Part shown: in pieces, positions 8,141-16,184 of the stretch
How the letters are laid out: each line of letters starts with the position of its first letter
Numbering within the stretch: the stretch's first letter is position 1
Assembly (NCBI GenBank): GCA_964565415.1
Contig: CAZMEX010000068.1
Coordinates: 1-18,905, forward strand
Direction of reading: 5' to 3'
Length of the DNA: 18,905 nucleotides
Origin: JAIOSM01 sp964565415
GTDB lineage: Bacteria; Desulfobacterota; Desulfobacteria; Desulfobacterales; Desulfobacteraceae
Notes under the pieces: generated by a model
What the model was told of the DNA's origin: nothing
Database searches by the model: none
The model's input: the letters and a program-made list of their open reading frames with translations, nothing else
Program-made: the position numbers and the translations under genes

Positions 8141-11100
8141 ATGGGTGGAATAGGTTCGACTTTAAGCATAGCAAAGACAGCAATAGCTGCCCAGCAATAC
8201 GGTTTAAACATAACAGGTCAGAATATTGCAAATGTAAACAATCCTGATTACAGTGTCCAGAACGCCCAGCAGCAGAGCATGAGACCCTCTTTGTATGGCG
8301 GGTTTCTCTTTGGGACAGGTGTTGATACTTTTCAGATTCGTCAGAGTGTTGATCAGCTTCTTGAACAAAGACTTACAAATGAGATGTCAACCCAGGCATC
8401 TTTTGAGGAGCAGGAATCATATATGCGGGTTCTTGAAGGTTTTTTTGATGAAAATTCAGATACAAGTATCAGGAGCATATTAACTGAATTTTGGAATTCC
8501 TGGCAAGATCTTTCTGATAACCCATTGGGCTCTTCAGAGAGGGTGACAGTTTTTGAGAACGGGGTAAAACTTGCTTCAAGATTTGAAGCAGCAGTTTTAG
8601 ATATGGATAATTTAACACAAGATATTACTTCTGATATAGATTCTGCAGTCACAAGGATAAATTCCATTTCCCAGAAGATTGCAGATTTGAATAATGAAAT
8701 CGTAGGTCTGGAAATCAACAGATCTGCCAATGATCAAAGGGATCAGAGAAACAGGCTTGTTGATGAGCTGGGCGATCTTATCAATATTGATTATTTTGAG
8801 AAACCCAATGGAGCGCTTATTATAAATGCAGCCAATGGCTTTACCATACTCAATGGAGTTGATACATATACCTTGAAAATGCATGACAAGGATGTTGCCT
8901 GGGTAAGTTCAATGAGTGGTGTGCAAAATATTTCCGACAGAATCACAGGAGGAAGGCTCGGAGGATTGCTTGAAATGAGGGATGATATAATCCCTAAATA
9001 TCGTGCAGAAACAGATGAACTGGCAAGGGAAATGATATGGGCGCTTAATTACCAACATTCTCAAGGGACAGGTCTTGAATATTTCAGCGATGCTGTAACA
9101 GGAGAATATACAGCAGACCAGAGCGGCTGGTTGTCAAGTTATGGGTTTGGCGACAAGATTGATTACACAAAAGATTTTACCATGTGGACTGAAGATACAA
9201 CTTTTGCTGAAACTCAATATACCAAAACAAATATTGATATGGGTATTTCTGAGGCTGCTATTTCAAACTGGCAGGGGACAGCCCCGGGTGGTGCCCAGTC
9301 AATATATAAACTTACGGTTGTTGATGAAGGTGTTCTAGGCGATAGAATAGCAGCAGAATCTGATGGGGATGGGCTTGGTATTGTGCATGGATCCACAGGA
9401 AGCGCAGCTGCAGCACTCAATGCTGCCATTTCTGATCAGACCCTTACAATCTATGGCGGACCTTTGGGGACAAATATAATTGATATAAGCGATGGTGGAG
9501 GAGATGCAAAACGTTCAGCTGCTTCTATTGCTGAACTTTTAAACAAGGCAGAGGGAGTTCAGGCATCTGCATCTGAAAATAGTGCTCGTTTTGGTGTTGC
9601 TGGTATAGCAAATGCTGAGGATGGTGATGAGATTCAATTTTCACTCTATGTTGACGGAGTTATTCAACAGGCAAGTTTTGTCAGGGATTCCAAGGGCGGT
9701 ACCATAACCCTGCAGGAGCAGTTTGAAGATGCTTTGTTGTCAGTTGCAGAGAAAATAAATTCAATTAATGAAGATAAAGACCTCTCTGTAAAAGGGCTGA
9801 GAATTGATAGCAGTTCAGGAAAAACTTTGGGTGTACAGGATTTTGAGGTTGTTGATAATACAGGCATAAGCCTTGATACATTTACGAATTTTAATGAAGG
9901 GGACACCATAACTTTTACTGTTCAATCCAGCATAGCACCAATTTCAACCACTCAGGTTTCTGTGGATTTAACTGGAGTAGATATCACGGATCAGGCTGAA
10001 CTTGCTTCAACATTTAATGATGCAATGGCATCACAGCTTTCAGGCACACCCTTTACAGTAGAATTTGATCCCTCTAATAACTCTGTTCTTTTAAGAACAA
10101 CTAACCGGTCAGATATTATACTTACAAATGCAGCCAATGATACAGGGAATAATGCATCCATTAACCTTACAACCCTTGCAGGCACCAATGCAAACCCTGG
10201 AAATACAATTGATTTTTCCAATCCTGCTAATACAGATACATTTACAGCTACAGCAAGCACTGCTGACAGTATAGATTTTTTTAAAGCTGGTGCCTGGACT
10301 TCGACTGCTGCCATTGCAGAGACATCAGCCGGTGCTGGAAATAAATCAGCTGTAATGACAGGGAGTGTAACCATACTTATGGACCCTGGAATGTCTATTT
10401 ATTCATCTGTTTCAGGTGCAGGCTCAGGAGGTATCTTTGATGATACCCACGCAAAAACAGGAAGTTCAATAATAACATTGGGCGGAACCGATGGATTTAA
10501 TAACTTTACACCAGGTGAGGTGATCTCCTTTGATGTGGATGGAACAACAATAAATTTTACTGTCCCTGCTGGCACAGATGGTATCCAGCTTGCAACTGCC
10601 CTGGAGACAGAGCTTAACAATGATTTTACCCTGGCTGGTGTTGATGGCAATTATGAAGTTATTCGCACCGGTGCATCAGTATCTATTATTAAAGATATTT
10701 CCCTGGATGAACCCCTGGAGATTACAAATTTTTCTGAATCTGTCACAAATGATGCAACTCTTGCTGTAAGCACAGGGACAGGCACAGGTTTCAGCCAGCC
10801 TGAAAATGATCGTCTTGAATCCGGTGATACTTACAGGGATTTTGCGACTTCGTCTCTGTATGATAATGATGCTGTCATTTTATGGGAAAAACTTAATAAA
10901 TACGGGCTTAAAACAGGAGAAACCGGATTAATAACTGTTGAAGATCAAGGTAGTGCTTCCATTGTGGAGGGGGGTGCTACTACATTAACCTTTGATATTT
11001 CCAAGGGCAGCCTTGTTGCCGGAAATACCTTAATTATAAACACTGACACAGCAGGCCATCCTGACCCTTTAAATTTTACAATAAGCAAACAGGCAAACAG

Positions 11101-12367
11101 CATTAATGAAATTTATAAATTCAGAGTTGTTTCCGGAGGCAAGGTAGGACATCTTCCAGAAGCAAACCAGGAGCCTCTTGTTATTGAATGGCAAAGCAGT
11201 GTAAAGACAGGTAAATTTACAATTGAAGGGCATGATCCTCCATACACCCCTGCTGCATCAGTGGATGTAAATGTGGATGGTATGATTTTGAGATTTTATG
11301 ATGGGACACTTCATACCGATGATGTTTTTAATATTACCACCGATGATGTGGGAATGGCTGTATCCACGAACAGAGCAGGTCTTGGTACAGGCGAAAGAGC
11401 TTCTGACTGGCATTGGACAATCGATTCATTTGCCGATCAGTTCAATAAAAATGCTGCAGGGATGAAAGCATTAACTACTCTGGATCACAGGCTCAAATTT
11501 TCTACATCAGATCAATATCATGTAATAAATAATATTGAATATTCCGATGACAATGGATTTTCCAAAGCAAATTGTTCAATTATAGTAAAAAATCAGACAG
11601 CCCTTGATTTTGAAACAGCAGATCTCAGGTTTGTCCGTGCTGGCGGGAATTGGGGAGTGATGAATGACCCGACCGGTGGAGTTCTTGCCATGATGCCGCC
11701 AGGAGGTGATGATGATGGCTTTGGTGTGGATATTACAGGGGATGGGCTTTGTGATATCCAGATTCAATTTGATAAACAAGTATCCGGTGATGGGTTTGTT
11801 GAATTTGATTTGCAAAAACATGGTTTCCAGGATATCGGGTTTACCTTTTCAGATAATAACTCCTCGTCGGCAGGGCTTGTTGCCGCAGCAGGTGTTAATA
11901 CCTATTTTAATGGCCATGACTCAATGACAATGGAAGTCAACCATAAGCTGAGTGATACAAAATTTATAGCCTCTGCAACAATTAACAGTGAAACCGGAAA
12001 AATAAGCCTGGGTGATAACACCAATGCACTTGCCATGGCAGATATTCAGTATGCTGAAAGGACATTGAAACTCTGGACATACCAGAGAGGCAAAGAGGCT
12101 GAATCAAGCACAACCAATGCAACTTTAGATAGTTATTATAATCAGATAATAGGTTCTCTGGGGATTAAATCACGAACCATCAAGAATTCCAAAGATTTTG
12201 CCGATGTTATGGTTAATAGCTTAACAGAACAGAGAGATTCAATTTCAGCAGTATCACTTGATGAGGAGATGATTAAATTAATGAAGTATCAGCATGCTTT
12301 TTCAGCAGCATCAAAATTATTAACTGTTTCTGATGAGATGTTGAATACGCTTATTGCCATGCGGTAA
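8141..12367 (+). CDS. flgK: Giant hook-filament junction protein FlgK (HAP1)
   Basis: FlgK forms the first junction layer between hook and filament. The N-terminal D0/D1 part is typical: GSTLSIAKTAIAAQQYGLNI, ITGQNIANVNNPDYSVQ, then helices reaching about residue 310 with LGDLINIDYFEKPNGAL. The C-terminus is also typical (VMVNSLTEQRDSISAVSLDE, EEMIKLMKYQHAFSAASKLL). Between them about 950 residues are inserted, giving 1408 residues against the usual 450-700. The insert is beta-rich and low in charge, with modules opening NEGDTITFTV (about 585) and PGEVISFDVDG (about 791), and a segment at 1129-1224 that also occurs in FlgL. The start is the ATG at 8141, placed by AAGAGGTG just before it and by the conserved first residues; an in-frame ATG 87 bases upstream lies inside flgN and adds residues unlike FlgK. 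Confidence 0.94.
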   Translation: MGGIGSTLSIAKTAIAAQQYGLNITGQNIANVNNPDYSVQNAQQQSMRPSLYGGFLFGTGVDTFQIRQSVDQLLEQRLTNEMSTQASFEEQESYMRVLEGFFDENSDTSIRSILTEFWNSWQDLSDNPLGSSERVTVFENGVKLASRFEAAVLDMDNLTQDITSDIDSAVTRINSISQKIADLNNEIVGLEINRSANDQRDQRNRLVDELGDLINIDYFEKPNGALIINAANGFTILNGVDTYTLKMHDKDVAWVSSMSGVQNISDRITGGRLGGLLEMRDDIIPKYRAETDELAREMIWALNYQHSQGTGLEYFSDAVTGEYTADQSGWLSSYGFGDKIDYTKDFTMWTEDTTFAETQYTKTNIDMGISEAAISNWQGTAPGGAQSIYKLTVVDEGVLGDRIAAESDGDGLGIVHGSTGSAAAALNAAISDQTLTIYGGPLGTNIIDISDGGGDAKRSAASIAELLNKAEGVQASASENSARFGVAGIANAEDGDEIQFSLYVDGVIQQASFVRDSKGGTITLQEQFEDALLSVAEKINSINEDKDLSVKGLRIDSSSGKTLGVQDFEVVDNTGISLDTFTNFNEGDTITFTVQSSIAPISTTQVSVDLTGVDITDQAELASTFNDAMASQLSGTPFTVEFDPSNNSVLLRTTNRSDIILTNAANDTGNNASINLTTLAGTNANPGNTIDFSNPANTDTFTATASTADSIDFFKAGAWTSTAAIAETSAGAGNKSAVMTGSVTILMDPGMSIYSSVSGAGSGGIFDDTHAKTGSSIITLGGTDGFNNFTPGEVISFDVDGTTINFTVPAGTDGIQLATALETELNNDFTLAGVDGNYEVIRTGASVSIIKDISLDEPLEITNFSESVTNDATLAVSTGTGTGFSQPENDRLESGDTYRDFATSSLYDNDAVILWEKLNKYGLKTGETGLITVEDQGSASIVEGGATTLTFDISKGSLVAGNTLIINTDTAGHPDPLNFTISKQANSINEIYKFRVVSGGKVGHLPEANQEPLVIEWQSSVKTGKFTIEGHDPPYTPAASVDVNVDGMILRFYDGTLHTDDVFNITTDDVGMAVSTNRAGLGTGERASDWHWTIDSFADQFNKNAAGMKALTTLDHRLKFSTSDQYHVINNIEYSDDNGFSKANCSIIVKNQTALDFETADLRFVRAGGNWGVMNDPTGGVLAMMPPGGDDDGFGVDITGDGLCDIQIQFDKQVSGDGFVEFDLQKHGFQDIGFTFSDNNSSSAGLVAAAGVNTYFNGHDSMTMEVNHKLSDTKFIASATINSETGKISLGDNTNALAMADIQYAERTLKLWTYQRGKEAESSTTNATLDSYYNQIIGSLGIKSRTIKNSKDFADVMVNSLTEQRDSISAVSLDEEMIKLMKYQHAFSAASKLLTVSDEMLNTLIAMR
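11525..11812 (+). repeat. Module in FlgK shared with FlgL (residues 1129-1224)
   Basis: This stretch of FlgK lines up by eye with FlgL residues 285-385. Shared anchors are the opening INNI, an SIIV/ITIV strand, a LRFV/FRLV strand, a W followed by NDP or NNP, a short GxxxxVPG or MPPG turn, a VDITGDGLCDI or IDLNDSGTADI loop and a closing VEFDL or IQFEI. The loop resembles DxNxDGxxD calcium-binding loops, which is only an inference. The copies are diverged at protein level and not alike as DNA. Confidence 0.6.
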
Positions 12368-12391
12368 CTACACGGTTACAGGGAGAGTGAA

Positions 12392-15112
12392 ATGCGGGTT
12401 CCTAATATTTCCATTTATACAAATGCAACATACAGGCTTGGTAATCTTTCAAGTGGCTTGCAGAACGCCAATGAGGTAGTAAGTACCGGGAAAAGAATTA
12501 ATGAAGTTTCCGATGACCCATTGGGACTAAGCCAGGTACTTACAATAAAAAATTCATTGGGGTATTTTGAACAGATTGAGCGGAACATTAATATGGGCAA
12601 ATCATGGATAACAAGTATAGAAAATGCCATTGATAGTGTCAGTGATTTGATACTTGATGCAAAGGTGGATGTAACAAGACTTGCCAACGATTCAATAACT
12701 GCAGATGAGCGGCGGGATACAATCCAAAAAATAGACCACCTTATTAATCAGATAGTTGGTTTAGGAAACACACAGGTTAATGGCAGCTACATTTTCAGTG
12801 GTACTGATACTGATATGATATCTTTGAAATACAATAGTGATTCAACAGAGGTGGTTTACAATGGCAATGACACCCCCTTTGAAATAAGGGCAGGCAGAAA
12901 TTCAAGTGTACAGGTTGGGCGGGATGGAAAAGAGACATTCTGGGAAGATGAAATTGATATAAATGTCACTAATAATACAATCGTGTTTACAGAGGATAAT
13001 GGTCATGGGGATGCTTCAAAAAAAACTCTTGAAGCTGTTATTCCCAACGGGCTTTATAGTAAAGAAAAACTTGAGACTGTGATAAAAAATGCCTTGAACA
13101 AGGTTTCATCAGATAAAGGCTATGGAGTTGTTTATGAAGTTGAATACAACAGTGATGATCAAAAATTTTCCCTAGGAGAGGATGGCTCTTTTAATGGGTT
13201 TATTCAAACAAAATTTATGTGGAATACATGTGAATATGGTTATATAAATAATATTAAAACAAGTGCTAATATTAATCCTGGTGATCTTGATATCACAATT
13301 GTTCATAAAGAGGCACTTTTGATTGATACTCCATTGCCCCATGGAACTAAACCTTTCAGACTTGTCTTTGAGGGTAATGACACATGGCATGTTAAGAATA
13401 ATCCCGGGTATTTGATAATACCTGAGCATGTCCCGGGGACAGCAAACAGTGTTGGTATTGATTTAAATGATTCAGGTACAGCAGATATAACCATCAATCT
13501 TGATAATGCTGCGATGCATAGCGGCGATTATATCCAGTTTGAGATTATTGCCGAAAAAGGTGATCGCTCCCTGGGGCATGAAATTGGTTTTAATGGAGAT
13601 GATTTGATCCTTGCACCACCTGTATCTGATACAGGGGCTAAATCCATTACAGAACTTACCATTACAACCGGTGTAAATGATATGATTGATATTGTAGAAA
13701 CAGATGCAGCAGGAGTATCAACAACCATAAATGTCGATCTTGATACAGGTTCTACAACCTATACTGATATGTCAATCCTTGCCAGCCATATTGAATCAAG
13801 TATAGAAGCAGAAAGCATTGCTTCTGGAAACAGTATTAATTATGCAGTCTCCTATGATGCTGAAACAAGCCGTTTTAATATCAGGGAGGATGGCTCAAGT
13901 CTGAATCAGCTTCAGATTCTATGGAATACCGGTGCCAATGCAGCAGTTAGTGCTGGCGCTACTTTGGGACATTATAATTTTGATGACTCTGTCACTTATC
14001 CTCTATCTGATACTGCAGTATTTGGTCCAATGACATTTGATGATACAAATAATGTAATTGATTTCAGAGAAACCAGTATAAATGGCATAAGGTCAGGGCA
14101 AAGAAGTATAAGAATACCTGAAGGTGTTTATACAGACCCTAATGATGTGGCAGCCCAGATACAATTGGCTCTTAGAAACAATTCACTGCATGGTGTTGAT
14201 TATATTGTTGATTATAATAATGCTGCCAATAGATTTATGATAAAGGGAAGCGATGCCGGTATTAAAGGGTTTGAGCTTTTATGGAGCCCTTCAGGAGAGA
14301 ATTTTTCCCATAATGCAGCCGGGATGCTTGGATTTGATAATTTAACAGATGATTCAGTCACCTTTATTGAGAGTGATAGAGATATTATCAATCTTATAAT
14401 TGACGGGACAAATAATAAAATTGATTTTACAGAAGTTATTAACAGCAACACCGGTGAAAACAGTGGCAGGCTAACTGCATCAATAGCTCAAAAAACTTAT
14501 AATTCCCACGCAGAACTTGCCTTTGAGATAGAAAAGGCACTGGAAGCAGAATCCCGATTAAATGGTAATATAATTAATTATTCTGTTACCTTTGATGATG
14601 TCACAAAAAAGTTTACCATGAAAGAGAGTGGCACTACCCTTGAAAACTTTCATCTCCAATGGCAATCAGGAGATAATGCACCGCTTTCAGAAGGTGGTAC
14701 AGGTCAGTCCATGGGAGCTATACTTGGATTTGATACCATGGATGATAATGGGACATCAATAAAGAGTCAAAAGAGAGTAGAGTGGGGTATTTTTAATACA
14801 CTGTTTGACTTGAAAGAGTATTTGAATAATAATGATCAAGATGGTCTTAACAGAACAATTGGGAGACTTGAAAATAATTATGATATCATGACTTCAAGAA
14901 TTGTAGATGCTGGTATGAAATACAGCCGTCTTGAGGTACGGGCAACACTAACTGCTGAAGTTGGCTTGAGTCTTACCCAAAGGCGTTCCACCATTGAGGA
15001 TGCAGATATTGTGGAGTCAATTATGAAAATCAAAAATATTGAGACAGCTTATAAGGCTGCGTTAAGTTCAACAGCAAAGGTCATGAATATCAGCCTGATG
15101 GATTACATGTAA
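12392..15112 (+). CDS. flgL: Giant hook-filament junction protein FlgL (HAP3) with internal repeats
   Basis: FlgL forms the second junction layer, on which the filament grows. The flagellin-like N-terminus (MRVPNISIYTNATYRLGNLS, then STGKRINEVSDDPLGLSQVL at 31-50) and C-terminus (RLEVRATLTAEVGLS, EDADIVESIMKIKNIETAYK, ending LMDYM) identify it. At 906 residues it is about twice to three times the usual size (300-500). The extra part, residues about 190-795, holds four diverged copies of a roughly 100-residue repeat (from 192, 421, 547 and 665) and, between the first two, a module also found in FlgK. The insertion takes the place of the surface domain, so it probably projects from the axis. 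GGGAGAGTG before ATG is the ribosome binding site; csrA begins six bases after its stop. Confidence 0.94.
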   Translation: MRVPNISIYTNATYRLGNLSSGLQNANEVVSTGKRINEVSDDPLGLSQVLTIKNSLGYFEQIERNINMGKSWITSIENAIDSVSDLILDAKVDVTRLANDSITADERRDTIQKIDHLINQIVGLGNTQVNGSYIFSGTDTDMISLKYNSDSTEVVYNGNDTPFEIRAGRNSSVQVGRDGKETFWEDEIDINVTNNTIVFTEDNGHGDASKKTLEAVIPNGLYSKEKLETVIKNALNKVSSDKGYGVVYEVEYNSDDQKFSLGEDGSFNGFIQTKFMWNTCEYGYINNIKTSANINPGDLDITIVHKEALLIDTPLPHGTKPFRLVFEGNDTWHVKNNPGYLIIPEHVPGTANSVGIDLNDSGTADITINLDNAAMHSGDYIQFEIIAEKGDRSLGHEIGFNGDDLILAPPVSDTGAKSITELTITTGVNDMIDIVETDAAGVSTTINVDLDTGSTTYTDMSILASHIESSIEAESIASGNSINYAVSYDAETSRFNIREDGSSLNQLQILWNTGANAAVSAGATLGHYNFDDSVTYPLSDTAVFGPMTFDDTNNVIDFRETSINGIRSGQRSIRIPEGVYTDPNDVAAQIQLALRNNSLHGVDYIVDYNNAANRFMIKGSDAGIKGFELLWSPSGENFSHNAAGMLGFDNLTDDSVTFIESDRDIINLIIDGTNNKIDFTEVINSNTGENSGRLTASIAQKTYNSHAELAFEIEKALEAESRLNGNIINYSVTFDDVTKKFTMKESGTTLENFHLQWQSGDNAPLSEGGTGQSMGAILGFDTMDDNGTSIKSQKRVEWGIFNTLFDLKEYLNNNDQDGLNRTIGRLENNYDIMTSRIVDAGMKYSRLEVRATLTAEVGLSLTQRRSTIEDADIVESIMKIKNIETAYKAALSSTAKVMNISLMDYM
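12965..13255 (+). repeat. FlgL internal repeat copy 1 (residues 192-288)
   Basis: First and most diverged copy of the FlgL repeat. It opens NNTIVFTEDNG, has the middle PNGLYSKEKLETVIKNALN, the strand pair YEVEYNSDDQKFSLGEDGS and ends at KFMWNTC (W277). The distance from the first Asn of the opening to the Trp is 83 residues, matching copies 2 and 4. Confidence 0.65.
13244..13546 (+). repeat. Module in FlgL shared with FlgK (residues 285-385)
   Basis: Counterpart of FlgK residues 1129-1224. It opens INNIKTSANINPGDLDITIV, passes FRLVFEGNDTWHVKNNPGYL and VPGTANSVGIDLNDSGTADI, and closes DYIQFEI. It sits between repeat copies 1 and 2 of FlgL, interrupting the tandem series. Its placement in both neighbouring junction proteins suggests descent from one inserted module. 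Confidence 0.6.
13652..14011 (+). repeat. FlgL internal repeat copy 2 (residues 421-540)
   Basis: Second copy: opening TTGVNDMIDIVETDAAG, middle TTYTDMSILASHIESSIEAE, strand pair INYAVSYDAETSRFNIREDG and end LNQLQILWNTGANA (W511), then LGHYNFDDSVTY. Opening Asn to Trp is 82 residues. Confidence 0.7.
14030..14371 (+). repeat. FlgL internal repeat copy 3 (residues 547-660)
   Basis: Third copy: opening DTNNVIDFRETS, middle IPEGVYTDPNDVAAQIQLAL, strand pair VDYIVDYNNAANRFMIKGSD and end IKGFELLWSPSGEN (W631), then MLGFDNLTDDSVTF. Opening Asn to Trp is 78 residues, slightly shorter than the others. Confidence 0.75.
14384..14761 (+). repeat. FlgL internal repeat copy 4 (residues 665-790)
   Basis: Fourth copy, clearest beside copy 3: opening DGTNNKIDFTEV, middle SHAELAFEIEKALEAES, strand pair INYSVTFDDVTKKFTMKESG and end LENFHLQWQSGDNA (W757), then ILGFDTMDDNGTS. 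Opening Asn to Trp is 83 residues. Confidence 0.75.
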
Positions 15113-15113
15113 T
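15102..15113. promoter_or_regulatory. Perfect 12-base palindrome across the flgL stop, just before csrA
   Basis: ATTACATGTAAT reads the same on both strands, covers the flgL TAA (15110-15112) and ends five bases before the csrA ATG. A GGA triplet, the core of CsrA binding sites, directly abuts it at 15100-15102. As RNA it could only form a very short hairpin. No good Shine-Dalgarno lies at normal distance from the csrA ATG, so csrA translation probably depends on ribosomes finishing flgL. Function is unproven. Confidence 0.3.
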
Positions 15114-15118
15114 TATTT

Positions 15119-15352
15119 ATGCTTATTTTAACAAGAAAAATTGGTGAGAGTATTCTTATTGGAGACAATATCACCATAAAGGTAGTTGAGACGGGTAAAA
15201 ATAGCGTAAGAATCGGTATTGATGCACCAAAAGAGATTGCAGTCCTAAGGCAGGAAGTCCTTGAAACAATCCAGAAAGAGAATATTCTCTCTTCAAAGGG
15301 TGATGCTGAAGATATTACAAAAGCCGCACAATTATTTTCAAAGAAGGAGTAA
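15119..15352 (+). CDS. csrA: Translational regulator CsrA
   Basis: CsrA is a small dimeric RNA-binding protein that blocks ribosome binding at GGA-containing leaders. The 77-residue product starts MLILTRKIGESILIGDNITI, and the RNA-contact residues L4 and R44 are both in place (VRIGIDAPKEIAVLRQEV). Residues beyond about 50 form a C-terminal tail (ENILSSKGDAEDITKAAQLF) longer than that of E. coli CsrA (61 residues). In CsrA proteins that partner with FliW, the C-terminal extension is reported to take part in binding, which fits fliW being the next gene. In Bacillus and Campylobacter the CsrA target is the flagellin message. The start lies six bases after the flgL stop with no strong ribosome binding site, suggesting translational coupling. 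Confidence 0.96.
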   Translation: MLILTRKIGESILIGDNITIKVVETGKNSVRIGIDAPKEIAVLRQEVLETIQKENILSSKGDAEDITKAAQLFSKKE

Positions 15353-15362
15353 AAAAGAAGTA

Positions 15363-15788
15363 ATGGAAATTATGACAAGGCAGTTTGGCATGATAGAGAT
15401 TGATGAAACAAAAATCATTAATATGCCTGCTGGAATACCTGGATTTCAAGATAGAAAACGTTATTCAATATATCAAAAAGAGCAGGCAGCCCCATTTTTC
15501 TTTTTCCAGAGTATGGATGATCCAGATCTTTCATTTGTAACCCTGGACCCTGAAAGTATTATGCCGGATTATAAGATAGAAGAGAAAGATATAAAAAGAG
15601 TTGTTCCCTGGGAGTTTGACAATGATGATATCAGCTTGTTTGTGATAGTCACAATACCAAACAGAGGACCTGAAAAAGCAACAGCGAATTTGCTTGCCCC
15701 CCTTGTTATTAATAGAAAAAGAAAAGAGGGTTTACAACTTATTTTGCAAAACTATGACTATTCGTTCCAATATCCCCTTGCAAAATAA
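15363..15788 (+). CDS. fliW: CsrA antagonist and flagellin-binding assembly factor FliW
   Basis: FliW binds either free flagellin or CsrA; when flagellin is exported, freed FliW sequesters CsrA and flagellin translation resumes. The 141-residue product shows the family blocks: INMPAGIPGFQDRKRYSI near residues 19-36, MDDPDLSFVTLDPESI, and ATANLLAPLVINRKRKEGLQ followed by NYDYSFQYPLAK at the end. The start is taken as the ATG at 15363, ten bases after the csrA stop. AAGGAG in the last csrA codons (15344-15349) lies 13 bases upstream, a little far; ATG at 15372 (residue 4) is an alternative. Earlier in-frame starts lie within csrA and add residues unlike FliW. This is the last gene of the plus-strand unit. 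Confidence 0.95.
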   Translation: MEIMTRQFGMIEIDETKIINMPAGIPGFQDRKRYSIYQKEQAAPFFFFQSMDDPDLSFVTLDPESIMPDYKIEEKDIKRVVPWEFDNDDISLFVIVTIPNRGPEKATANLLAPLVINRKRKEGLQLILQNYDYSFQYPLAK

Positions 15789-15797
15789 ATTATTAAG

Positions 15798-16172
15798 TCA
15801 ATTTATGTTAACAGCTTTATAACCATGCATTGCAGCTTTGCCAATTTGCATTTTTGCAAGATTAGTCTTTAAATTATCTTGATAACCCTGTATTGCTCTG
15901 GAAAGCTCTTCACTGACATCCATTATTGATGCAAGTCTTGCTTCAAATCCTGCCAATACAGAAACAGTCTCTTTTCCTCCATTGGACCCTGCATTGGCAA
16001 TTGAGCCATCAATATTTTTTTTTAACCTGGCAAACACCTTGTCCCTCTCCTCTGTCATAAGGGCTATATCGGGCATTGGCTCTTCTCGCATAACCTTAAG
16101 GTGTAAAGTTTGTATCTCTTCATACTCAGTAAAACAAAGTTCAAGTTTTTGTTTATACTGCTCAATATTCAT
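15798..16172 (-). CDS. Small helical protein, probable FliT-like flagellar export chaperone
   Basis: A 124-residue, soluble, predominantly helical protein with no signal peptide or membrane segment. Residues 1-30 (MNIEQYKQKLELCFTEYEEI onward) and 40-55 form charged amphipathic helices, and a second helical hairpin runs from about residue 68 to 110, ending MQIGKAAMHGYKAVNIN. A C-terminal GKxxxxGY element is frequent in FliT/FlgN-type chaperones, though this is recalled family character rather than a searched match. Position as the last gene after fliD-fliS-flaG favours FliT, the FliD chaperone; sequence alone is not decisive. AAGGAG a few bases before ATG supports the start. Its stop lies ten bases from the convergent fliW stop. 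Confidence 0.5.
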   Translation of the reverse strand: MNIEQYKQKLELCFTEYEEIQTLHLKVMREEPMPDIALMTEERDKVFARLKKNIDGSIANAGSNGGKETVSVLAGFEARLASIMDVSEELSRAIQGYQDNLKTNLAKMQIGKAAMHGYKAVNIN

Positions 16173-16184
16173 TTTACACTCCTT

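Noticed and set aside
15261..15362. A 34-residue N-terminal extension of FliW
   Set aside because: It lies inside csrA in another frame and is basic and unlike FliW; the family start fits the ATG at 15363.
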